Assembly (NCBI RefSeq): GCF_018070325.1
Contig: NZ_JAGPXY010000001.1
Location: forward strand, 248,001 to 312,000
Length of the DNA stretch: 64,000 bases
DNA from: Micromonospora sp. H61
Lineage (GTDB): Bacteria; Actinomycetota; Actinomycetes; Mycobacteriales; Micromonosporaceae
Direction of reading: 5' to 3'
Under the pieces are notes generated by a model. That model was not told the DNA's origin. It searched no databases and was given only the letters and a program-made list of their open reading frames with translations. The translations under genes and the position numbers were made by a program. Positions 27,001 through 35,255 of this stretch are shown one piece after another. Positions within the stretch are counted from its first letter, which is position 1; every line of letters begins with the position of its first letter.

Positions 27001-29438
27001 TGACCGAGGTGACCAAACTCCTCGACGAGCTGCGGACCATGTCGACCGAGCCGACCGCCCCCGACGGGCCGCCGGAAGGCGAGGTGGCGTGGCTCGTTCG
27101 GCAAGCGGCCCGCAGCCTCGCGGTGAGCGCCGCTCTCACCCTGGAGCTGTGGCAGGTCGCGCTCGACCACAACCAGCTTCTGCTCGACAGCGTTCAACGA
27201 CGCGGTGCGGCCGAGGCGGAGGTCGCGTTCTTCTGGTTCAACGACGCTCACGCACTGATCCAACTTGGTCGCTTCGACGAGGCACAGAAGGTGCTGACGT
27301 ACTGCCAGCGGGTCTTCGACGAGCATGGCGCCGAGCTGAACCTGTCCCGGGCGATCGGCGCCCGGGCCCTGCTCGCCGCGAAGCAGGGCAACCTGACCGA
27401 GGCGGTGGCCCTGGAACAGACCGCGCTGCGGCTGGGCTACCGGCATCCGCTCGCCGCCGACCTGGCCGCTGGACACCAGATGCTCGGCAACCATCTCGGG
27501 AAACTCGGCACCGATCCGGCCGGACAGCTCGGCCACCACCTGGCCGCCGCGCTGTTGACCCGGATCACCGGGTCGGCCCTGGTGACCGCGTTCCTGCACC
27601 CGGTCGCCGCCGATCTGCACACGTACGGGCAGAGCCGGCTACCGGCGGACCTCGCGGCGCTGGCGGCCCGGGTCGAACGCGTCGACGGCGTGCGCTTCCT
27701 ACAGGTGGTCCACGCGCTGCTCGCCGCCGATCCGGCGGAACGGGACCGCGTCTTTCGCGGGGCCGAGGCGTCGGAGCAGTGTCGTAGCCGGGCCGAGGAA
27801 CATTTCGACGGGCTGCTCGGTGACGTCCGGCGCGCCGCCGAGGAGCAGGGCTTCGACCTGACCGGCAACCTGCTGCGCTGGGAGGGTCTGATGCCGATGA
27901 TCGCCATGGCGGCGACGGGAGATGCGCGGGCGAACCGGCAGCTCACCGCGATCCTGCAGCCGATAAAGCAGGGAACTGACGCTGGCGGGCTAGCCACGGC
28001 GATCCGTCAGGTGGTCGGCGGCGAGCGCGACGATGCTGCCCTGTTCGCCGAGCTTCATCCGGCCGATGCCGCCGTCGTCCGCCGAGTGCTGGAGACGATT
28101 CGGTGGCGGGACAATGTGCGGGCCCGCCCGGATGAGGATCGGTTGGCCCTTACCGAGGTGGACTACCGCGCCGCGGTGGACGCTGACGATCACGTACGGG
28201 CGGGTCTGCGGGCGGCGGAGCTCAGCGGCCTGCTGCGCGTCCGGAAGCAATTCACCGAGGCGCTGCCGTACGCCGATCAGGCCATCGCGCATCGCCGGCG
28301 GGCCGGATTCGGGTCGTGGAGCCAGCGATTCGATCTCGGGCGGCGGTTGCAGCTCCTCAACGACCTGTGTCGTTGGGAGGAGGTCCTCGCGGAGCTGGCA
28401 CCGCTACGCAGTGAGTTGCGGGGCGAGCCGAACCTGCCCAGCCGCACCGACCCGGTGAACCCGTCGACGGTGCGAGACCAGCTGCTGACTCTTGGCTTGC
28501 TTGCCGCAGTCGCACTGCGGGACTGGGAGTTGGCAGTCGGATTTCACGACGATCTCGCGGCGAACATGCAGTTGCGCGGCGTGGGTCGGGTCGAGCTCGC
28601 CCTGCACAAGCTTGACCGGGTCACGCTGCTGAGCCCTCTTCGACGCATCGCCGAGATCGGAGAGATGTACGACGAGATACGAGCGGTGCTCTCGGACAAC
28701 CTGGACGCGGAGACTCGGGCGCGGTTCGACGTGGCATTGGATCGGGCCGCGACAACGCTGGCACCGGAGGCGCCGTGGCGTCGGCAGGCGCTGGCCGACG
28801 CGTACAAAGGGATGGACAGCCTTCCACTGATCGCTGTCGAGCACTACTACTTCGCGAGTGGTGACGGACCAGCCAGGACGCCGACCGCCAAGGCGTCGCA
28901 TCTGCTCGCTTCGGCGGTCGTCTGCAGCCTGGACGGTCAGGAAGCCTCCGCCGCCTTGACAGTCCGGCACGTGGCACCGCACCTGTACCAGCCGGACGGC
29001 ACCCGGGCCGTTCCCACCCTGGATAGCATCGTCGCCGTCGTGGAGGAGGTGCCCGGCGTACGGTTCAGGGAACTCGTCACCCAGGTAATCGGCACTCCGA
29101 GCCGGGCCGCGGCGGCGGTCGCCGATGCGGTGCGAGCCGCGTACCGGATCCCGGTAGCCGAGCTGTTCAGCCTGGACCAGGTCGTCGCGGACCACGAGAC
29201 GGCGATCGCCGCGGTGGCGGCCGCCTACACCGGCAAGCTGCGGGAACGAACGGCATGCGAACCGATCCTGGGCGAATTGGCGACGAAGCCGAACGGGGCG
29301 CCACTCGCCACGGCATTACGTCGGGCGGCAGCCGGGAACCTGCTGTCGGTGGACGAGCAGGAGGCGATGCACCCGGTTCACGCGGCGATCATCGGTGCGC
29401 TGCGCAGCAGGATCGACAGCATCGGCCGTCAGCGATGA
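24072..29438 (+). CDS. CHAT protease - STAND NTPase - TPR protein
   Basis: 1788 residues, intact. The N-terminal CHAT (caspase/separase-like) peptidase domain spans ~1-390 with catalytic His227 in LHLSGHG and Cys269 in VFVSACES. A Ser/Pro/Ala linker leads to a STAND/NB-ARC-type NTPase at ~425-720, with Walker A GMAAVGKTAC (Lys453), Walker B LLVLDNAE (Asp536) and sensor LLVTSRI. A winged-helix-like segment follows (~745-830), then at least 700 residues of TPR-like helical repeats and an Ala-rich C-terminal helical tail. The architecture is that of NLR-like sensors: repeats detect a trigger, the NTPase oligomerises, the protease cleaves a partner. The start ATG fits the family's N terminus (RRLDLCAVDVLDPLHWRW). 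A phage-defence or cell-death role is inference. Confidence 0.93.
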   Translation: MVGTARQTSVRRLDLCAVDVLDPLHWRWVLVDPGTGRQLAEHAVTLDRRRWEVAALTDLHAYLSWRAEPDRRVASAAEVVTRLGGFIALEVLGPAIMAELGGHAPVRLRIRVAEATFLTALPLELAHLDGIPLARSERVQVSFTVTADSTPAKTPTATGLRLLAVFSLPTGTTALRLRSERQQLTSLIRRLNRTVDVEIVQWGVTREVLADRMERDGGPDVLHLSGHGRQSRLLLEGPGGTPDEIDATSLVDLLRPGSGRLRLVFVSACESAAAPPRWVDLDEPATQVTEIAAAPASLGVRLARELGCTVMAMRYPVTDDVAGDLAITFYTGLINDGLDVGTAAAQAIREVAAAGVSAARPALSLAAPVLIGSDEVTVVRADLPTARASAEPFAADPLTGSTSPSRPSSAGSTPAAPDRFVGREQVMTVAGAGLRPDGGIPVIVLTGMAAVGKTACVVELAHRHRADFDRVVFWSAPERDVDQQDTVVAFVEAVDCGVGNDIAAPLVAADDRNGWVTVAAELLDRCDRHRTLLVLDNAESLLDADGRWRDRRWSDLLTMLAARPGPTRLLVTSRIPPAAPAGAGVRQITVEPLSDTEAGALVRQLPNLRRLLHIDDPASSAAPDAAAATDDLTYRLDRSLVTAALAAAQGHPRLLELADAAAVEPAELARLLQVTSQPAGGAQWLGETLTGWTRETTWRLDPAALLMLQMLAAIEPAHRLPGTLRVAWADLWGAAGRPGEAPPSDAMLSVLVAAALTQRRTLAGTSVPPGADLAGGTDVIRYELHPTVAATVRADTSAQVASAVDLVLANAWQQVARTQEERGDRESTSVVVGAFLAAVPYLLRQSSFARAAGCLGAALVRDTSPRTARIALSYAAALDPAIPGADLVVAMALQPLDPVEAERLLRQALSAPDEEVAAVAAGALTNQLHQQGRLTEALELAERHEQLVERAGPWRRAGARVTRLHVMHESGQAGHALTEVTKLLDELRTMSTEPTAPDGPPEGEVAWLVRQAARSLAVSAALTLELWQVALDHNQLLLDSVQRRGAAEAEVAFFWFNDAHALIQLGRFDEAQKVLTYCQRVFDEHGAELNLSRAIGARALLAAKQGNLTEAVALEQTALRLGYRHPLAADLAAGHQMLGNHLGKLGTDPAGQLGHHLAAALLTRITGSALVTAFLHPVAADLHTYGQSRLPADLAALAARVERVDGVRFLQVVHALLAADPAERDRVFRGAEASEQCRSRAEEHFDGLLGDVRRAAEEQGFDLTGNLLRWEGLMPMIAMAATGDARANRQLTAILQPIKQGTDAGGLATAIRQVVGGERDDAALFAELHPADAAVVRRVLETIRWRDNVRARPDEDRLALTEVDYRAAVDADDHVRAGLRAAELSGLLRVRKQFTEALPYADQAIAHRRRAGFGSWSQRFDLGRRLQLLNDLCRWEEVLAELAPLRSELRGEPNLPSRTDPVNPSTVRDQLLTLGLLAAVALRDWELAVGFHDDLAANMQLRGVGRVELALHKLDRVTLLSPLRRIAEIGEMYDEIRAVLSDNLDAETRARFDVALDRAATTLAPEAPWRRQALADAYKGMDSLPLIAVEHYYFASGDGPARTPTAKASHLLASAVVCSLDGQEASAALTVRHVAPHLYQPDGTRAVPTLDSIVAVVEEVPGVRFRELVTQVIGTPSRAAAAVADAVRAAYRIPVAELFSLDQVVADHETAIAAVAAAYTGKLRERTACEPILGELATKPNGAPLATALRRAAAGNLLSVDEQEAMHPVHAAIIGALRSRIDSIGRQR

Positions 29439-29827
29439 CCGGTCGCCCGTCCGCGCACGCTGGCCTTGCCGATCCGTGACGGCGGCCGGCCCGGGCTACC
29501 GCCGTGCGGCGTATAGCGCCGTTGAGATAGACGTTCGCGAAAGAGATATACCGACGTCCGCACGATCGACATCGACTGAGGAGCGGCGTCCACCCCACTG
29601 ATCGCCGCCGCGCCCGATCACCGCGCGCCGGTGGTCCCTCAGCCTGGTCACCACCCCGGGCGGTAGGAAACGCTGCCAGATGATGGCCTCACAGGTCCGA
29701 ACCTCTCAGGGCTAGGGCCCGTTTGCGTCGCCTTTAACGTGAGTTGACGAATCGGTCCCAGGGTTGAGGCCCTGGCGCTTGTAGTGAAGCCGGATCTTCC
29801 CGGCTTGATCGTCGATATCGTGGTCGA
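29439..29827. other. Intergenic region after CHAT-STAND gene, no gene seen
   Basis: 389 bp, slightly less GC-rich than the surrounding genes around 29510-29560 and 29700-29830. I see no ORF with a ribosome site, no strong hairpin and no repeat. It should contain the CHAT gene terminator and the promoter of the LtrA-like gene. Confidence 0.55.
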
Positions 29828-31012
29828 ATGCCGACCTCACCTCCCGAGAAGGGGGTTATCTGGGAAGAACTCTTCTTCGACCTGGCCTTCGTGTTCGCGC
29901 TCACCCAGTTCTCCCACATGCTGCACGAGGACCACAGTTGGGCGGGGATCGGCCGGGTCCTGCTCCTGTTCGTGACCATCTATTGGGCGTGGGCTGGCAC
30001 CACGATCTATACCGACCAACGCGATGTCGGCAACGCGCTGGATCGGGCTGGCGTTTTCGCCCTCGGGCTCGGCAGTCTGCTGCTGGCTCTGACGGTTCCC
30101 GGTGCCTTTGGGGATCGGGGCCTGCTGTTCGTCGGTGTTTACCTGGCGATGCGGGTACTGCTGGCGGCGCTGGCCTTGCGCACCCCAGGTGGCTGGCGGT
30201 CCCCGGTCTTTCGCCCCTACGGGTCGGGGCTGGTGGCCGGTCCGCTGCAACTGGCGGGTGGCCTGCTGCACGGTACGACGCGAATAGTGCTCTGGTCGAT
30301 CGCGGTCCTCGTCGATTTGATCGGTACCACGATCAGTCGACGGACGCTGGATAAGGTCAGGGTCCGGCCACTGCATTACACCCACCGTTACGGACTTCTG
30401 ATCATCCTCGTGCTCGGCGAGTCGGTGATCCAGGTCGGAATGGTGGCCGTGGACGAGTCGCTGACCCTCGCCCGGGTGGCCGCCATCTGCCTCTCCTACT
30501 CGCTGGTCTGCGCACTCTGGTGGGCGTACTTCATCTACGGTGTCCGGGCCTTCCGGCTCGCGGTGGACCGGAGCGAGCAGCAGGCAGATATCCGCCGCTC
30601 CGTGATGGTCTACGGGCACCTGCTATTCAGTTTCGCGATCATCACGGTTGCCGTTGGCCTGTCCGAGGTAGTGACGGAACCCCTCGAGCCGCTTCGTGCC
30701 GGCGAGGGGACTGTGCTCTTCGGTGGCGCCGCGCTCTTCCTCGGCACCTTCGCCTACACCCACTGGCGAATCCACCGACAAATCGCGCGACGACGGATCG
30801 GCGCGAGTGTGCTCTGCCTGGTTCTGATGCCGCTAGCACCCCTGGTGCCGGCCCTGGCCGCCCTGACGACCCTGTTCGCGGTGGTTGCCGGAGTGAGCGT
30901 GCTCGAAGGGATGATCATGCACCGTCACCCGCTGATCGGGGAACGCGTGACGGTGGGCGAAATACGTGACGACCCGGGTCACGTGGACGAGGGCCCCGTG
31001 GTGCGCGAATGA
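29828..31012 (+). CDS. Low-temperature requirement protein A (LtrA) family membrane protein
   Basis: 394 residues, ten or more hydrophobic helices. The family hallmark WEELFFDLAFVFALTQFSH is at residues ~12-30; RPLHYTHRYGLLIILVLGESV is the second conserved block, carrying His, Glu and Arg within membrane helices. LtrA was named from a Listeria mutant unable to grow in the cold; the transported molecule is not known. It stands alone on the plus strand, with a 240-bp gap before the convergent lipoprotein gene. The start is the ATG at 29828. The ribosome site is weak, so leaderless or short-leader expression cannot be excluded. Confidence 0.9.
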   Translation: MPTSPPEKGVIWEELFFDLAFVFALTQFSHMLHEDHSWAGIGRVLLLFVTIYWAWAGTTIYTDQRDVGNALDRAGVFALGLGSLLLALTVPGAFGDRGLLFVGVYLAMRVLLAALALRTPGGWRSPVFRPYGSGLVAGPLQLAGGLLHGTTRIVLWSIAVLVDLIGTTISRRTLDKVRVRPLHYTHRYGLLIILVLGESVIQVGMVAVDESLTLARVAAICLSYSLVCALWWAYFIYGVRAFRLAVDRSEQQADIRRSVMVYGHLLFSFAIITVAVGLSEVVTEPLEPLRAGEGTVLFGGAALFLGTFAYTHWRIHRQIARRRIGASVLCLVLMPLAPLVPALAALTTLFAVVAGVSVLEGMIMHRHPLIGERVTVGEIRDDPGHVDEGPVVRE

Positions 31013-31252
31013 CGCCGTCCGACTGAAGCAGCGCCGCAACCCGCTACGACAAGACCGGGACCTCAGACCACACAACCGTCACCATCGCCGCGCCACTCCG
31101 TCGGTGGTGAACCTGCGAAGACAGAGCCCAGGGGCAGCATCAGCAGCTCGGCGAGCAGAGGCAGCAGGATGACGGCGCCGGCCGAGAGTAGCCAACTGCC
31201 GAAGTGGACTGATGAGAAGTGTTCGCGAATCCAGGCGCAGTAGAGATGAAGG

Positions 31253-31816
31253 TCAACGGGGGGTGATCAGTGGTGCGAAATCGGCGCGAGTGAGGGGCTG
31301 GTCGGACAGAGAACCGTCTGCGCGCGGCACCCTCAGAGGTCGGCCCTCGCGGGCAAACGTGACGGTGGTGACGTCGTCACGGCTGGTGAGGGTACAAACG
31401 ATTTGCCCGAAGGCGAGGACCTCGTCGCTGCGGCCGGCGTCGTCGCCGGGTTCGTCGACCCCAACGCGGGCCTGGGTACCGGTCACTGTGACACCGGCGG
31501 CGTTGACCGCTCCCGGCAGCGCGCTGGTCAAGTCGGTAGCGCGTTCGGCGGCGGTGGGCCCGGCCAGCAGATGCCGCAGTTGGTCCTCGATCGTTGGTGG
31601 CCGCTCGACGCGCCGGACGAAAGAGATGATGCGGTTGTCGCGGACAAAGCAGAGTGTTTCGGCGGCAGGGCCAACTGGTGCGCTGGTGTCGGCGGGCGCG
31701 GAACTCTGAAATGGCCCTTGTGGTGCCTGCACTACGCGAGGGGCATCGTCGGTGGGGATGCTGCAGCTTGTCAGCAGTGCGGCAAGCGCCATCACAGCGA
31801 GATGACGATGGTTCAT
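31253..31816 (-). CDS. GerMN-domain lipoprotein (short LpqB-like)
   Basis: 187 residues. Signal peptide with lipobox LTSC (Cys18), then a Pro/Ser-rich linker and one GerMN-like domain (ETLCFVRDNRIISFVRRV ... IEDQLRHLLAGPTAAERATDLTSALP). It overlaps the histidine kinase stop by 4 bp (ATGA), so it is the third gene of a regulator-kinase-lipoprotein operon. The order is the same as mtrA-mtrB-lpqB, but LpqB proper is about three times longer with a beta-propeller; this one keeps only the GerMN part. By analogy it may tune the sensor from the outer face of the membrane. Confidence 0.87.
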   Translation of the reverse strand: MNHRHLAVMALAALLTSCSIPTDDAPRVVQAPQGPFQSSAPADTSAPVGPAAETLCFVRDNRIISFVRRVERPPTIEDQLRHLLAGPTAAERATDLTSALPGAVNAAGVTVTGTQARVGVDEPGDDAGRSDEVLAFGQIVCTLTSRDDVTTVTFAREGRPLRVPRADGSLSDQPLTRADFAPLITPR

Positions 31817-33168
31817 GGCAAGCTCTCCGGCAGGGTGACACGGAAGCAGGCGCCTCCGCCGGGCCGGTCACCGACGGTGACGTGTCCGGCGTGTGCTGCG
31901 GCGTGCTGCGCGACCAGCGCGAGTCCGAGCCCTGTGCCGTCGCCGATGCCGCGGGTGTGAGCTGCTCGCCCCCGGACGAAACGGTCGAAGATCGCCTCGC
32001 GGTCCTCGACGGGCACGCCGGGTCCGTCGTCCTCGACCTCGATGATGCCGGCGCTACCGTCGCGGCCCAGCCGGACGCCTGCGGGAGCGCCTCCGTAGGT
32101 CACCGCGTTGTCGAGCAGGTTCGCCAGGACCTGCGCGACCCGGCGCCGCTCGACCAGCCACGTCGCCGGTACGTCGGGTGCGAGATGGACGAGCGTCGTG
32201 GGCAGGTCGAGGGCGCGGCAGGCATCGCGGGCCAGCCCTACGACGTCCACGGGGCCCCGGTGGGCGGGCTGGTCACTGCGGGCCAGGTCGATCAGGTCAT
32301 TGACGAGCCGCTGGAAACGGTCGATCTCGTCGGCGACGAGCCCGGCCGCGATGGCGGTTCGTTCGTCCTGGTGTTCCCGACGGCGGGCCAGGACGCTGGC
32401 CGCCGCGGCGAGAGTCTGCAACGGGGAACGCAGTTCGTGGCTGACGTCGGCGGCGAAGCGCCGGTCCCGTTCGATGCGGCGGACCAACTGGTCGACCATC
32501 TGGTTGAACGAGGAGGAGAGGCGGGTGAGGTCGGGGTCGGTGGCGGGGTCGAGGCGGGCGGTGAAGTCACCGGCGGCGATCTTCTCGGCTGCGTCGGCCA
32601 CAGCCGTCAGCGGCCGCAGCCCGTGTCGGGTGGCGTACCAGCCGAGGGCCGCGCCGGAGCCGGCGACCATGATCGCGACGGTGGTCAGCGCGAGCGCCAG
32701 GACCTGGAACGTCTGTTCCAGTTCCCGGAGCGAGTTGACCTCGAAGTACGTCGCGGACGAGGACAGGGGCACCCCGACGACCAGGACGGATTGGCCGTCG
32801 ACGCGTACCCGCTGCACCGCGGGCTCGCCGGCCGCGACGACCCGACGCAGCTCAACCGGGATGGCAGCGGTGGTGCTGGGGTCGGCGGTACGGGCATACC
32901 ACTCGCCGTCCAGATGCAGCACCGGCCGCCGACTCCCGCCCGTGTCCAGCGAACGAAGCACCTCCACCACATCGGGGGTGTCGGTGTCGAGGCCGGCGCG
33001 GACGACCGTAGCGTCGAAGTAGGCCGCGCGCAGGGCGGTGCGTTCCCGCTCGTCGAGCAGGGACCGGCGGGTCAACTCGTAGGAGATCAGGGCCATCGAC
33101 GCCGAGAGCAGGAGCGCGCCGACGGCAAACGCGGCTGTCACCCGGGTACGCAGTCCGAGGCGTCTCAT
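31813..33168 (-). CDS. MtrB-like sensor histidine kinase
   Basis: 451 residues. Transmembrane helix 1 is at ~10-30, an extracytoplasmic domain at ~30-165, helix 2 at ~167-188, HAMP at ~190-240, HisKA with DVSHELRSPLQ (phospho-acceptor His244), and a HATPase_c domain with NLLDNAVTYG (N box), VEDDGPGVP (G1) and GDGTGLGLALV (G2). This is a complete class I kinase. The start ATG at 33168 overlaps the regulator stop (ATGA); the open frame to 33300 is a shadow inside the regulator gene. It forms a two-component pair with the gene at 33165-33854. Signal unknown; the MtrB analogy suggests envelope or osmotic stress. Confidence 0.93.
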   Translation of the reverse strand: MRRLGLRTRVTAAFAVGALLLSASMALISYELTRRSLLDERERTALRAAYFDATVVRAGLDTDTPDVVEVLRSLDTGGSRRPVLHLDGEWYARTADPSTTAAIPVELRRVVAAGEPAVQRVRVDGQSVLVVGVPLSSSATYFEVNSLRELEQTFQVLALALTTVAIMVAGSGAALGWYATRHGLRPLTAVADAAEKIAAGDFTARLDPATDPDLTRLSSSFNQMVDQLVRRIERDRRFAADVSHELRSPLQTLAAAASVLARRREHQDERTAIAAGLVADEIDRFQRLVNDLIDLARSDQPAHRGPVDVVGLARDACRALDLPTTLVHLAPDVPATWLVERRRVAQVLANLLDNAVTYGGAPAGVRLGRDGSAGIIEVEDDGPGVPVEDREAIFDRFVRGRAAHTRGIGDGTGLGLALVAQHAAAHAGHVTVGDRPGGGACFRVTLPESLP

Positions 33169-33854
33169 CGTTGCAGCTTGTAGCCCAGGCCCCGCAGGGT
33201 GACCAGGTACCGGGGGTTCGCCGGGTCTGATTCGATCTTCTGCCGCAGACGGCCGACGTGCACGTCGACGAGCCGTTCGTCGCCGCTGTCGTACCCCCAT
33301 ACTCGTTCGAGCAGTTGCTGGCGGGACAGCACCCGACCGGTGTGCTCGGCCAGCTCACAGAGCAGCCGGAACTCGGTACGGGTGACCGGTACGGGTTGGC
33401 CGGCTCTGCGCACCTCTCCCCCGTCAGGGCTTATCTCCAGCTCGCCGACCACGAGCACTGGCACCGGCTCCGGCGTGTGCCCCGCGACGCCGCTACGGGC
33501 CCGGCGACGCAGGGCGCGCAGCCGAGCGGTCAGTTCCTTGATCGCCACCGGCTTGACGACGTAGTCGTCGGCGCCGGCCTCCAGGGCGGCGACAATGTCG
33601 TGGGTGTCGTCGCGGGCGCTGACCACCACGATCGGGACATCGTCGTCACGGCGCAGCTGCCGAATGCATTCGAAGCCGTCGAGACCGGGCAGCATCAGGT
33701 CGACCAGCACGTAGTCGGCGGGGTCGCGGCGCTGAGCGCGCAGCCCCTCCTCGGCCGTGGCCGCGCCCACCGCGTCGTAACCCTCGTCCTCCAGTGCGAG
33801 CAACAACGCCAATCGGATGCGGTCGTCGTCCTCGATCACCAGTACGGCCGTCAT
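33165..33854 (-). CDS. OmpR-family response regulator (MtrA-like)
   Basis: 229 residues. Receiver domain with the acidic cluster EDDD (9-11), phospho-acceptor Asp52 in VLVDLMLPG, and Lys near 102 in VVKPVAIKEL. The C-terminal winged-helix domain (~130-225) has RTEFRLLCELAEHTGRVLSRQQLLERVWGY and DVHVGRLRQKIE. It is the first gene of the three-gene operon. I take the ATG at 33854 (MTAVLVIEDD); ATGs at 33866 and 33863 would add four or three residues. A direct-repeat operator lies 62 bp upstream and is probably its own binding site. Confidence 0.94.
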   Translation of the reverse strand: MTAVLVIEDDDRIRLALLLALEDEGYDAVGAATAEEGLRAQRRDPADYVLVDLMLPGLDGFECIRQLRRDDDVPIVVVSARDDTHDIVAALEAGADDYVVKPVAIKELTARLRALRRRARSGVAGHTPEPVPVLVVGELEISPDGGEVRRAGQPVPVTRTEFRLLCELAEHTGRVLSRQQLLERVWGYDSGDERLVDVHVGRLRQKIESDPANPRYLVTLRGLGYKLQR

Positions 33855-33915
33855 ACCCGGCATCATCCCCAGCCGACCGGCTCGGAGGCCAACCGTGGCG
33901 GCCGGTTGGCTGATT

Positions 33916-33932
33916 TGTCACGGAACTGTCAC
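33916..33932. promoter_or_regulatory. Direct-repeat operator (TGTCAC x2, 11-bp period)
   Basis: TGTCAC at 33916-33921 and again at 33927-33932, exactly one helical turn apart, between the divergent regulator and STAS genes. This is the usual architecture for OmpR-family binding and resembles MtrA sites (GTCAC-N6-GTCAC). Autoregulation of the operon and control of the STAS gene are inferred. Confidence 0.6.
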
Positions 33933-34002
33933 AGATCCGCGTGGTGGCCGCCAAACCCGCCCGGCAGGGTGACAGGCGACCGGATCCGCGAGGGAGAGGG
34001 GT

Positions 34003-34425
34003 GTGCCTGTGACAGGGCCACTGGCAACTACGCCATGCACGCTGCCGCTGGTCGAGGTGCGCGTCACCGAGTTCAACCTCGCCTGCCTGCCGGCGACCGG
34101 AGCCGTGTTCGACCGCCTGCTCGCCCTGCATCCCGCACAGGTGGTGGTCGACCTGTCTGGGTGCCGGCACATCGACGCCGCTGCCATCGGCCTCCTGCTC
34201 GATGTGCACCGGCGGTTGGCCCGTGCCGACGCGGTCCTCACCGTCCGCGATCCGAACCCGCGCATCCGGCGCATCCTGCACGCCGCCCGCCTGGACCAGA
34301 TCCTGCCGGTCGTCGACACCGCCCCATCGTCGCTGCCCGGCACCCCGCCGGGCATGCAGGCACCCACCCGCACCCAGCCGACGCTGGTCGCTCATGGTCG
34401 CGCCTCGGTAAAAGTCGCTCACTGA
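34003..34425 (+). CDS. STAS-domain protein (anti-sigma-factor-antagonist-like)
   Basis: 140 residues. One STAS domain: VVVDLSGCRHIDAAAIGLLLDVHRRL holds the conserved Asp-Leu-Ser and the segment where SpoIIAA-type proteins carry the phosphorylatable Ser/Thr. Here that position is Asp-Ala-Ala, so phospho-control may be lost. Start GTG at 34003 follows GGGAGAGGGG. There is a Pro-rich C-terminal tail of ~35 residues. No anti-sigma kinase gene is adjacent. It is divergent from the MtrA-like gene over a shared operator. Confidence 0.82.
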   Translation: MPVTGPLATTPCTLPLVEVRVTEFNLACLPATGAVFDRLLALHPAQVVVDLSGCRHIDAAAIGLLLDVHRRLARADAVLTVRDPNPRIRRILHAARLDQILPVVDTAPSSLPGTPPGMQAPTRTQPTLVAHGRASVKVAH

Positions 34426-34577
34426 CGACCGCCCAGCGGGCTTCCCTGCCCACCATCGGGCGCAACGGCTGTCAGCGCAGGAAACGTCGCGCTCGAGAGC
34501 CGGGCCTCCGCATCAGCTCTGCACGATCGCCGTGTCCCACCCCATCGGTGGACATGGCCCCAGGAAGGACCAGCAGA

Positions 34578-35189
34578 ATGACCGTTGTCCCGGACGACCA
34601 CCTGATGACCCTGATCTGCGACACCTGCGGCGACACCGTCACGGCCACCGCGTGTGTGCTCCCCGATGCCGAGGTCGTCTGGACCCTGGTGTCCGAACAG
34701 GGATGGAGCGGTTCCCCCTTCGCTACCGGCCCGCACCGCTGCCCACACTGCAGCCTCCTGCCGCTCCCTGGTGGCGGCAACGCGTCGTGCGGCGACCACG
34801 GTCCTGGCGGGATCCTCGGCATCGACCACCTCGACGACGTGACCGTTGTCGCCGCCGGCGGTGACGTCGATCTCGACACCGGGGACACCCTGCGCACCGC
34901 CCTGCGGCACGCAGCCGACATGGGCGGGCACGTCGTGGTCGACCTGAGCCGAGTACACCTCATCGACTCCACCGGCCTCGGTCACCTCGTCCGCGCCCAC
35001 CGCGAAGCCCGAGATCGTGGGGCCACACTCTGTCTGGCCGCGCCGTCGCGGTTCATCCGCACCGTCCTGCACACGATGCGCCTGGACGGAGCCTTCCCCA
35101 TTTTCGACAGCCGCGAAGACGCCCTCGCCCAACTGTCCAACGGGTCGGTGTCGGAACGGCCAACCGCCACCGCCGCCACGCGTTATTGA
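34578..35189 (+). CDS. STAS-domain protein with N-terminal zinc-ribbon-like segment
   Basis: 203 residues, ATG 9 nt after AGGAAGG. The N-terminal ~75 residues hold two CxxC pairs (CDTC, CPHC), a further Cys in TATACVL and another in NASCGDH, suggesting a small zinc-binding module. Residues ~85-185 are a STAS domain with VVVDLSRVHLIDSTGLGHLVRAHREA: the Asp-Ser-Thr here is a normal phospho-acceptor site for an anti-sigma kinase. The combination is unusual. It follows the other STAS gene by 152 bp, and the pair may be co-regulated. The kinase/sigma partner is not in this window. Confidence 0.8.
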   Translation: MTVVPDDHLMTLICDTCGDTVTATACVLPDAEVVWTLVSEQGWSGSPFATGPHRCPHCSLLPLPGGGNASCGDHGPGGILGIDHLDDVTVVAAGGDVDLDTGDTLRTALRHAADMGGHVVVDLSRVHLIDSTGLGHLVRAHREARDRGATLCLAAPSRFIRTVLHTMRLDGAFPIFDSREDALAQLSNGSVSERPTATAATRY

Positions 35190-35255
35190 TCGAATCTCGA
35201 GAACCGGCCCTCAGTTGTCGTAGCACTCGTACTTGAAGGAGATCCGAGGGAGCCC

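Noticed and set aside
33258..34577. A rightward frame that would give the second STAS protein a 440-residue N-terminal extension
   Set aside because: It overlaps the regulator and the first STAS gene in wrong frames, and a good ribosome site stands at 34562 before the ATG at 34578.
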